Below, in pieces: positions 49,001 through 61,000 of a stretch of 64,000 nucleotides of DNA. Both the position numbers and the translations under genes were made by a program. Under the pieces are notes generated by a model, which was not told the origin of the DNA, made no database searches, and was given only the letters and a program-made list of their open reading frames with translations. This DNA is from Panorpa germanica (lineage: Eukaryota > Arthropoda > Insecta > Mecoptera > Panorpidae), in assembly GCA_963678705.1 (NCBI GenBank), contig OY783214.1, forward strand, positions 13,454,001 to 13,518,000, given 5' to 3'. Every line of letters begins with the position of its first letter. Within the stretch, counting starts at the first letter, position 1.

Positions 49001-52000
49001 TTAAAAGTGACAGAAATACAAAAGAGTGCGAACAGAAAACAAAGTTTAAATAAAATGGGCTTGTGTCCTCATTTTTTAGTGGTCGATTTTTCAATTGTTG
49101 ATTGAAATTGATGTTAATAAATGTGTATTGGCGTGTCTATTTTATTAAATATCTAAATATTGACGGAGATATAGCAATTAAAAATTTGAATTGTAGTTTT
49201 AGCGCTAGAAATGGTCACCCATATTTGTATGACATGAAATGCATTTTAACGTCAGTTATTTGTTGAGTAGGTCAGTGTTGTGGTAATGTTTTGTAGCTGT
49301 TGGTACTCAAACAATCCAGTCAAGTCAAAGAATATTAAGTTTTTACTTTATTTAACCCTGTTAAGGCAGACATAATATTGAAATTTTATTGTTCCTTGAA
49401 ATAACTGTAAATAATATTTGATATTTTGATATATAAATATATATAGCAGAGATTTATGATCTGTAAGGTTGGTAACCTTACACAAGGATTGTGATGTCAC
49501 ATGCATTTGGAGTTTGTACATCGTTGAATCCCTTTAATAATTAAAGAGACAAAATGACTTTTTTAATTGTTAATATCTCCTAACATATAAGGAGTTATTA
49601 AAAAATAATTGAACATTTGAGGTTCTAGTAACCCACTTTATCAATATATAGTACACTTTTATAGAAATTAAGACATAGGACACAAGCCCATTCCTTGACA
49701 TTTATGAATAAAAATGTAAAGAACTTTACTACATAAATAGTAAAAATATCTTTGTTTGACACTAACACTTTTACTAAAAGTTAGGTTAGAAATCGCAAGT
49801 ACGTTCACATGCAAACCGGAACCAGAACGGACGCGATCCTGATCCGATACGACCAAACTTTGAACCGTCTCTTTGCCAGATTATGTATATACTTATCTTT
49901 CTAAGCAAGGTTACAATGTTGAACATATTACCTTGTCACATTATTTAAAACTATATGGGCAAATTCCTTTTTGTGTTTGTCATGGGACAAATTGGTATAT
50001 GTATGTTATTAATTATATACTTATGAGTACACGTTTCACGTGATGACTCCAGGCTGATATGTCATCTGATTTTATACCAAATATAATCAATATATTTATA
50101 AGGCGTTGGTTATACTTTTGAGATCTCGATGGTAACACTATACAACTGCCAGTTGTTAAAATTGGTATTATAGTAACTAAAGAAAAATACGTTTCAAAAT
50201 ATATTTATGCCTTTAGATTCAAATGCAAAGGAGATATATAAATGCGTAACGTATCTAGATACAGTACAAGATTACCTTGTAGATACTATAATTAAAAGAA
50301 TTCATCGATTTTTATATTCGATGAAAGTAGAGTTGTGTCTTTAGTTTGCTTCGTGAATGTGAAAATGAATAGAAAATTGGAAAGTGTTAAATTAAAAATA
50401 CCATCATTATAATATCTGTTTTACACGTTTATATATTTTTTAAATAAATTTATTTAAGGTCGGTTCTATCACCTCCTACTATGATGGAAGTTTTTGTGAC
50501 CTCATATATGTGAACTACCACTAATAAGTTATGATTATATATGTACAAAATTGCAAAAAATATAATTCTGGTTCGGGAATCGAACTTAAAGACGCAACAG
50601 CCCACTGTGTCGTCTTCTACAAGTTTATGTTTTTAATTTTCTTTAAATAAAGTTAATAAGTTCAATAAATATTGATTTGTTTATGATATCTTACTGTTAT
50701 CAATATGCTATCTTATTATTAAAATATTATTTTCATTTGATATTGTTGGAGATACCGGAATTAAAACCAGTTATAAAATAAAGGCCAAATTCTTAACAAC
50801 ATATGCATATCATTAAAAGAACAGATTATCTCATCAGTCAAGCATCGAAAAGTTCAATGATACTCTTGAATCTGAAATATTTTGTTTAAAGATACAAGAC
50901 GATGTTAGTTTTATATTTTATAGAAGGGGTCTCCAAACTTTTAGAATCTGCGGGTCACATAGTGGTATTAAAATCCGGATTCACAAAGAAAAATTATGTA
51001 ATTAATATAAACTGCAAATGTAGTTAAATTACTTTTATATCTACCTATTATCTTAGCCTCTTGTCAAGAGGATAGATTTTTTGTTTACAAAGTTTACGGT
51101 CAGACCTTTTGGAGGGCATTAGCCCTTAAAAGAAATATTTATTAAAAGAATATCAAATAACCCTGTACTTCACGATTTTTCAATTGTTGATTGAAATTGA
51201 TGTTAATAAATGTGTATGGCGTGTCTATTTTATTAAATATCTAAATATTGACGGAGATATAGCAATTAAAAGTTTTAATTGTAGTTTTAGCGCTAGAAAT
51301 GGTCGGCCATATTTGTATGACGTGAAATGCATTTTAACGTCAGTTATTTGTTGAGTAGGTCAGTGCTGTGGTAATGTTCTGTAGCTGTTGGTAGTCAAAT
51401 AGTCAAGTCAAATCAAAGAATAATAAGTTTTTATTTTATTTAACCCTGCTAAGGCAGACATAGTATTGGAATTTTATTGTTCCTTCAAGTAGCTGTAAAT
51501 AATATTTGATATTTTGATATATACATACATATAGCAGAGATTTATGATCTGTAAGGTTGGTAGCCTTACACAAGGATTGTGATGTCACATGCACTTGGAA
51601 TGTGTACAACGTTGAATCCCTTTAATAATTAAATGGAAAAAATGACTTTTTTAATTGTTAATATCTCCTAACATATAAGGAGTTATTAAAAAATAATTGA
51701 ACATTTGAGGTTCTAGTAACCCACTTTATCAATATATAGTACACTTTTATAGAAATTAAGACATAAGACACAAGCCCGTTTACTGTTGAAGAAAGAATAA
51801 ATTTAACAGATTATAAATAAAATTTGTTTCAGTAGTGTAAGTGCATTGATTTGTGGATTCTTTACTTACTTTTTCTGATATATTCTTTTTTAGGTTTGTG
51901 TTCTATTCTAGTGTACAGTCAGCAGTCTCCTTTTCATATCTTTTTGTAGATACATTTGGGAGGAAGAATGAGAAGGAAGGAATTAATAATATGAATTCTT

Positions 52001-55000
52001 TTGAGTAATACTTTCCTAGTACAAATAATTTTACTTCTTAAAGAAGTGTTTATTTTTACATCATTTTGTTTAATTTTTGTATTTCATAAAACGAAATATG
52101 GTAGGAATAGTTTATTTTCCTTATCCTCTTTTTTTTAAAAAGATAATTAAATTTATATACGGAACATGTGAAAGTTTATGTATCTACTTAAAAACCATAC
52201 ATATTTAAAGTTAATAACATAATAAAAAAGTATTTTTAAATTTATTGTTAATTACAATTTCTTTAAATCGATAAAATTTCTCTATTCATGTATTCCTGTG
52301 TTTTACTGATTCATTGGTTTTCTCTTAGGATCTTATTTTAACTTGCAGTTCCCAATTTATAGTGTAGGGTAAGCTGAATGTGAATTTCTCTCTTTTTTAA
52401 GGGTCTTTTCGAATGAAATAAATTTTAATATATGCTTAGCGTTTTTATTTTTTTAAATATCCAAAAGTTGACGTAGCTATATCGATAATATTTTTCTTTT
52501 CCACAACCTTTGTAATATAATACTTCATGGAATACACAACTCAGCTGTTAGTAGTAAATGATGGTCTCTGTTATATTTAATCAAATAATTAAACGAGGTG
52601 TTTACTAAATAATACTAGCATTATAACTTGAAAACAACTGAAATTCTTAATGTAATATTTTCAAACAATTTTGTTTTCGATATAATAATGTATTCGTATT
52701 AATATTTATAATGAGTCACATGGCTGAGTTTACAGTCGTTCAGCGTAGAGTGGATATATTTAAATAAATCATTATTACTAATTCAGTGGTGTCGTAAGGA
52801 ACAGGGACGCACTAAGAGATTCTTAGTTAAATGGTTATTAAAGGCGTTTTCTATATATAATATAAGTAACTATAATATGTGACAAGGAGGGAAGGACGTG
52901 ACGTCACATTCTATCTAAATTCGAGTTGCAAAGAAAAGAAAAAAGAAGGCTAGAAGGAAAATATTTTTATTCAGAAATGTGACGTCACTATAGTGGTGGT
53001 TTAATTTGTGTCACTAACAATAAACTAACTTATCCGAAAATAAAGAAAACAATGCAAAAACGAGGGTAACATTTACTAGTCAATTCAGCTTTATTGTTGC
53101 ACCATGAGAGTGTAACATTACTCACAATCACGACCAATGTCTATTGCTGTCGAAAACTGTGTGCCATGAAAATGGTTCCCGTAATTTCTGGATAGAAAAA
53201 TTCGTCATTGTGTAGGAGTATTCCGATTCGGCACTGATTGTACCTTACACAACGCTCTAGGTCTTACGTTCGGGAACACCTTGGCAACCTTCAGCCCGCA
53301 ATTGTATTACCATGGAATGCAGACTAACTAGCTCCGCCTACTTCGTCATATATATCAGTATTCGTTCATTTAAAAAAATAACCGCATGTGTTCAACGTGC
53401 GCTTGACTAACTGTAATCTCGAATAAAATAAAACTAATTTACCTAAGAATACGAAGCTTGGTCTCTCTTGATGACGTATGCAGTGTGCGGTAAATCCGAT
53501 GGCTATCTGTACTGCATACGAGTTTTAATATAATTCTAAGTGTTAAAACACTGATCAACTCGTTTAGGTCCAGTTGATGCTGTGTGGTTTTCTGGTAATT
53601 GCCTTGTGTTTGGAATTAGGGCAAAAGAATTACCACCAGCTTATCTGAAAGTAATCCATAACGGAAATCTAGAAACTCTTATGCTATTTTTTTTTTGTTT
53701 CAAAGTGTAGCGTTATGTTACATATACATTTTGCGGTAATATTTATCGTTTAGATAGGGTTTATTGTTTATAATATTTTTTATGAAATACAGGGTGTGTC
53801 GCAATTAATGGTCACGTTTCATGACACTTAAATTTTATATGATTAATAATTATTTACAGTAGCTTAGTATTTCAAGGATAAATGGCGAAAGATCGTCGTC
53901 ATATTTCTAATCGCATTGTTGTTCATTATTTGTATAACTTTACTTGTTTTAACTAATTATCTCAACTATTTAATAACATGTATAATAAAAACATACGTTT
54001 GTCATCAAGGACGTACGCAAAAAAGGAACAAAAGTTTTCTTTCTTCTCTTTGACTTACACTAAGTAAATTGAAATTTGGTTTTTTGAAGATGTTTCAAAA
54101 CTTTACTTGAAATTCAAATTCAAACGAATCTAAATTTGTCCTGTATAAAAAATAGAAGTATCACAAATTTCATTCTATCCTATGCAAATTTATCTTAGAT
54201 TTCATTCGGTTCAGTGTAAGTCTGCTATAGTCCAGTATAAATTTGGAATATTAGTTTCGAGTCCCCCATTTGAAGTAGTCCCATACTATTGTCCACTTCC
54301 TCATAGGATAACACTTTAGTCTGAGTTGTGAACAATATCTGATATTTTAAAAATGTATATTATATATTCTAACAAAATTACCTATCATCTCAAATTTTAT
54401 TTCTTTTTTAAATAGTAGCAATATTATAGTAGTAAAGTAGTTAATACGCATTATTTATTATTCTTTTTTCCTTTCAGAGCTATGCTGGAAATACCAACGA
54501 TGCAGAACATCTTTTAGAAAACATGAATCAAAAATATTACTACTACACTAGAACCAAGGGACTTTTCAGAATTTGTTATCCAAAAGAGCGACCACCTACC
54601 GGTAAGCATTCGTCGACTTATCGTTACAGTGAGAATTATTAGCTTATACATTTTTTACGTCGAAATAAGTTGTATTTTTAGTTTTAAATTCTGTAATTGT
54701 AAATTATACTGTATGTTGATAAAATTGCCTATTACAATTTTTACGATTTTTTAATTAGGCACAATAAAAAAGAAGATATTTGCAAATGAGATTTAATAAT
54801 TTGAAATAACTGTATCTTCTTAAAAATCAATTTTTTTAAAACAAAATCATGTCAATTCAAAAAAATTGCTGACATACAATGTGATTATCAAAAGAGTAAT
54901 AGTTATTTGCATAAACAATTTGTTATACATATTTGGCCAGCTCCGAATACTGAAAATATTTTGAAATAAACTCAAATCCTTTTACAAAATATTTTACTGT

Positions 55001-58000
55001 ATTGCTCCTGGTCCGTTATTCACATACTGAACATAAAAATGTTAATCGTAGCCGCGGACGTGAGCATAATAATAAAAGAGGCTCTAAAGTCAAAGCAAAT
55101 AAGGAACAAAAATGTTGATACATTCCTTTTTTGCTAGTAGCAAGAAAATATACGTCAGACACCACTTCCGGTGGGTAATTAGAGCAAAAGTATAAATATA
55201 AATAATTATTCATATTATATAGTATTTAATGCATAGACATACCTAGTGCTCCCGGGGTTTGCAGAGCCCTAATAATTTTGAACTTGTAATAAGGAGCACG
55301 TTGGTCGGATATAGTCTATATCCGACAAACGTGCTGCTGGAATTTTTTATATAAATATACGTTTTCTAACATTAGTTAAAAATATTAGATAAAAAATATT
55401 ACACTAAATAATACATGAAATTATGCTTTGTGTTAGAGAATTAACTTTTTTGTTAGGGAAGGGCGTTGCTCAAATTACTGAACCAAATGAAATCAAACAA
55501 AAAGAGAAAAAGGTCTCACCGACCAAGAAGTTATATAGTTGGAAGAAACGAATGAATAAATATGATAAATCACGAAATATAATAGGATAATATGTACAGG
55601 TAAAAAAATATGTAAGGAGGATAATTTGCGTTGGAAAGGACACAGCACATAACGTCTACTTTTCAAAGTAAGACGGTTGCCCACTCTATATTTAGTACTT
55701 GCTCTGATCCATACAAAACAAAAACAGGCGATGAACATCGTAACACTATGTTCTGGCTTAACAAGTCAGTGATATGTATCACGAAGTGATCCCAGAAGTG
55801 GCTGTTATGTTGAAACTTATATAAAAAGTGGAAATCAATATAAATATTCATATAATTAAGTAGATACAATGATAAATAAATTCGATTACATTACAGGCTT
55901 TAATGTGATCTAGATATGTCAAAAACATGGCTAACAATTAAGCGACAAAACGAAATTCAAATTAAAAATATCTCCATCAATTTTTGTATATTTAATAAAA
56001 CAAAAACGCCAATAGCATGTTATTATTATTATTAGCATATAATTCAATAATAAAGTTAAAAAGACCACCATTAAAATTAGTTCACAACCCAATTACTATA
56101 TTTTCTTACTTTTACTAAAAGAATTATTATTTTCTTAATTAGTAGTTGTTTGCTACAGTAATTATACATAGTAACATAATTCTACATATATGTCATATTC
56201 TATAATTCTACATTTTATTCATAAAATAAAAAAACGCACATATCACAGTATGTGCTGTATGTTGGTGTAGTACAATATGAGCATGTACTTGTACAAGATG
56301 TAATTGCACGCTATTGTGCGGAGCCCTGACTCCGAGAATGAGGCCAGACCACGATTTCCCAGCGATGCACATTTTATGTATTCTTTTAAAAACATATATT
56401 ATATACACCTTTTCTTTTAGTATAAAAAAATTGATAAACTATAATTAACATCACTATACTGTGTCAGAGTGTATGACCTTTTTCTTTGTACTATCATTAT
56501 GCATTCTAACATTAAAAGTTTGTTATGATTCTCGCGGAGAAACCGGATTTATCCTAAGGTTATCTATAGGTCTCACCAGGTCGCAACTAAAACTTGTACA
56601 ATTCGGTATATACAGAGTGAAACAAACATAGGTCTGGAATATAATGCCAGTTTCACACCAGAGAGATAGTATTGAAAACAGTTTCGTTGTCTAAAAACAA
56701 AACAAAATGATGTTTCGTTTTATTTTAAAATAGTTTTTTAATAGTTTTTCGAAAACAGGCTGTTCACACTGAACAGACTGGTTTTGTTTATAATGTTTTT
56801 CTGTGTGTTCCATAAAAATTATAAACATGATAAACAACAACTGACAAGCGCAAATGTTCACAAAAAACAAAACTGCGTGTTCAAACCTAGTGACTAAAAA
56901 ACAACAACAAACGTGTCGATCTTACCGACTCCAGATGAGAATGTGTTTTGGTTACTAAAACAGCAACAAAAATGTTTTAAGAGCCGTCTCTTTGGTGTAA
57001 ACATTGATGTTTTTGTTCGTGTTTTATTGAACTGTCTCTCTGGTGTGAAACTGATAACTTATACACTCTTCACGTTCTACACCACCGCTGCCCGATATTT
57101 TAGAGGTAGAGATGTTGTCACTGTAGGTATGTAACTGCCCCTACATAATCTATCCCTTGCGCTTCTTCTCTTCCACGCCCTATTCAATAAAGGCAATGCG
57201 CTTGATACGATCAATATGGACCTGCGAACGTTTACATTAATGCAACGAACTATGGTACAACGAACTTTCAGCAAATTACGCATTTATCTAATATTATCAA
57301 CAACCATTTGAATAAAAAGATGTGGGTACTCTAACCTTCCATATAAATTTTATCACATTGTATACTGTGTTCTATATTTTAATACATTAAGGTTAAATTT
57401 AAAATACATTTTATTTACATTGTTCTCTCTAATTTGTTTAATTGTTTGTGTTAATTACAAGTAAATAAAGCACAACAATCTCCCATGTCAACATACCGCA
57501 CGACACGGTACCTCGTATTGTAACGCAATGTACAATCCGTTCTCTAGGTCTAACAATATTCTAATCTGCATACTTGATGTATCCGCATCCGGTCCATTTT
57601 GTTTGGTAACCTATTAAGCCACATTGTTTGTGTTTTTAAAGCCAGCATCAATGGCAACAGCAATGATAATAGTGATGTCGATCTCAATTTAATTTGCAGT
57701 GTAATATAGAGTAACTTGCTCTAACTGTTTTAAATATTTATAATTAGATATTGTACTATTTCTTTGTACAAGTATATACAGTATATATACATTATAACGT
57801 TAACCGTTATTTGAAATGAGAACGTGTTAATTATTCAAAATATTTGATGCAGTAATTAAATATTATTTAAATTAATGACGCTATTAATAATACAATTGAT
57901 TTAGAATAATGACAAATAACGATAATGGGGTTGTGAACATTGATATATGTAGGTGACGGTTAGGACCTCAGATGTCCGATGGTTTGGCCAACTTAAAATA

Positions 58001-61000
58001 CAGAAATAAACAAATAATTTTGTTGTAAATACATTTACAATAGTCAGTGTGCTGCGCTTATTTGTCTAAACATGAGTTGCAATTTGATGATTCTCTAGTC
58101 TCCCATACGACTAGCCTAGCATTAGTACGTAACATTTACAACAAGCAATAAAGAAACTAGAAAGTGTAGGTTAACATCTAATGACTTTAAATTGTACGAT
58201 TTCCATTTGATTAAAATTGTTTAGCGTACATGTGAAGAGGTAATTGAATGATTAATAAGAATTGAAATTGTTGTTATGTAAGCTATAAAATAATACGTTA
58301 CGTTTACACAATTAAATTGAATTGTACGAATACATTCTGCTTTGATTCTATAGAAAATGTTATTAACAAAGCGAATATAATATAATTATTTAATATCGTC
58401 TAAAAATAGTAGATAAGAAAGTTCATTTAGCTATACGGCGATTTTAATTGTGATGTAATTTGTTGCAGTTCAAACCTATCTGTCCCCTGTCGAAACTCAC
58501 TGTATGAACATCGATTATTACATCCCTGATGCACACGACGTTCTCCGCGACTTTAAGGAAGACGCCATGGCTCGCCTCCACATGGGACGAGCTACTATTG
58601 CACTGTTCATAGTTGCATTTGCAACGGTATTTGCTGCATTCTGGACTGGCGTCGCAGGTTGTTGGAAACGAAGCCCCGGCAATATCACCGCGACTGCTAT
58701 TTTAATGTTATTTGCCTGTATGTCTCTTTACCAAATAATATGAATTTTTATGTAAGAATGTTTCAAGAAAGAATATATTTTTAGGTTTACTAAGTGCTGG
58801 TGCTATGGGGCTTTGGCATGGAGTTGAATACTACGAAAAGGAGAAATCAGTTGGAGAGGAATATTATCAACAATGGAGTGATGTAAGTAACACTACAGGT
58901 TTACAAATAGTCTTGGAAGGACTTGAGTAATTTAAATAGTAATGCATACTTTTGTATTCATAAAAGGTAATTTTCATTGCATAAAATTGTTTTGTAAAAC
59001 AATTCTATCTAGAATTCGGGGTCAATTCCTAAATCAGCGCTATACTATTCTTGATTTGGTTATTATAATGAAAATAATTTCGATATTTAATTAGTAACTT
59101 ATAAGGCAACGATATGGTGGAAATATAAAATATAAAAAAAAGCAGAAGGGCCTGCGCTATACTGGAAATATAATAAGAGCACGCAGTAGAGATAAAATTA
59201 TACAAAACAAACTTTAGCGGTTTTTTTTAACATGTTATATCAATTTTTTGACAAAATGATAAAGGTAAGTCTGTTTATGATCGTTACCCTGTAAACTAAG
59301 ATGTATCATTTAGGTAAATATTACATAAACTTGCTTAGCAGAATGTGATTTTTTTGTTTAAATTACTTATTTAGATATTTTGCAATTTTTATTAAAGTTC
59401 TAAATTGCAAATCGGAAAAAACCCCATAGTCTAAATTTTATATTTTCCCTACCATCACTTTTTTTCATATATACAGGATGTTGAAAATGAGAAAATAAAT
59501 AGAGAAACAAGAGGATGGAGTAGGTATTTAATTTTGTTATAAATACATACAGCCTATAGAACTAATTGGAATATTTGTCCTGAGCAGAATCCTGTTCGCA
59601 GAGTTCGAATACTGTTGTTATGTTAATCATTTTCTCGACTTATATCTTATGATTTAAATCTAACTTAAATAATATTATTTATAATTATATTTCGAATGCT
59701 GTAACTTTAAGTTCACTGCAGATTTTACGTTCGAACACATCAATTTGGTATAGCTGGAGCTACGGTTTAGCATGGCTCTCTTGCGCAGCATGTTTTACAT
59801 CCAGTATATTATTGATGTTTGGAGCTCGTTGTTTATCTGTCGAGCGTGAAGCAGAACGTCCAACAAACCTTCAATATGTTTTACCAGGTAAAGAAAATAT
59901 CATCTATAAATCATCTAACAATATCTTTTATTTCTATTTCATATTCGCCTGCTTTTGCAACTTGCGCATCTTTAACAATATATACTACACATATGGGGCT
60001 ATCTATTGGGGGGCTATGATTCACTAGGTTTTACGTGATAATACTCGAATAATGTACGACTGGTCCTACGTTGTTGCTTGGGTGGGAGTTGGGAGCTCCC
60101 TCGTATCCGCGGTTCTTCTGTCAGGGGCTGCGGTCTGTCTACGTGGAGAACGGGAACGTGAAGATGCGTTCAACTTGCAGTACCTTATGCCTGGTAATTT
60201 ATTTCTTAATGGAAGTTTTATTGGCTTTAACGATTATTCGCTTCAGCATTCACCAGACTTTTTTTATTAATAATTATTATAAACATTTCTCTATTGGTTC
60301 ATAACATTTTCTAATAAATAAATTTATTAATAAAAAGTAACAAACTTAATGAAAGAGTGAATAGTACCCGAAGCCAAATATTACTAAAAACTTTACTAAT
60401 TTATATATGTTCAAAAAGAATATGTATCAAAATAACTTATTAGTTGTCAACTAATAGAAAAATAAGAATTGTACATATATAAATAATACTTGAAAAGCAT
60501 GTTACCTAAACCCAAAGAATCATATCATAAATATTAATTTTCAATGACATATTTAACAGTAGCTCCTATAGATTTATTGTGGCGTCTTTTATTGTTGTAG
60601 AAAATATATGTACATATATAAATATATGTAATACGAATTATTTAAGTTCTTCGTAACAAATGTTAGTAATTGAAAGTATTTTTTATTCAATTATGAAATT
60701 AAACTCACTTTTGCTCTATAGCATTAGGTGAATTTGTTCTTCTCTGTATATAATATATTTTGTTTATATCTTGTAAATATATTCGTATAATTTTTAAAAA
60801 TATTGTAAATAATTGTTGTAATAAATAACATTTAATGTCCAGTTTATGAACCGCTACTTCATAATTACAAAAATTATATAATTTAACCATTTATTTTAAT
60901 TAATTTGAATGAAATACTTTAAATGAATAATTCAAATGTTGAAACTTTAGAAATGGTACTACAATCAAAAATAAATTTACTAAAAACAATTAAGAATCTA

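Larger units (their letters stand above)
40217..54477 (+). other. Intron 1 of the tetraspan gene (14.3 kb)
   Basis: It starts with GTAAAT after CAG and ends with the acceptor 'ttttttcctttcag'. It holds two MITE family A copies (45192, 47951), two family B copies (49054, 51173), a shared repeat end (44332), another shared repeat (47769), a SINE-like fragment (50555), a (CAT)n microsatellite at about 43051-43072 and a pair of TGACGTCA palindromes (52899, 52980). The stretches 40217-43860, 45415-47768 and 53000-54477 are mostly AT-rich with nothing recognised, except two patches of more complex sequence near 41390-41560 and 53080-53340. A first intron this long often carries regulatory elements, but none is demonstrated. 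Confidence 0.85.
54602..58468 (+). other. Intron 2 of the tetraspan gene (3.9 kb)
   Basis: Bounded by G|GTAAGC and 'tgttgcag'. Apart from the palindrome at 55295 and the MITE at 56648, the sequence shows no exon or element I recognise. The minus-strand frames at 55016-55213, 55493-55869 and 56208-56408 have no motif support. Confidence 0.7.

Noticed and set aside
53080-53340. More complex, less AT-rich sequence suggesting an exon or a solo LTR
   Set aside because: No open frame with splice sites fits the tetraspan protein, and I could not find paired TG...CA ends with a target duplication.
53791-53812. 'acagggtgt'-type words also near 25195, 56611 and 59471
   Set aside because: The shared words are too short and the neighbouring bases differ, so a common element is not supported.
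55295-55335. microRNA precursor hypothesis for the palindrome
   Set aside because: A 3-base loop and a 19-base stem are too short for a Drosha/Dicer substrate.
59812-60304. Four overlapping plus-strand frames
   Set aside because: They are tetraspan exons 5a and 5b read into the following introns or in the wrong frame, not extra genes.
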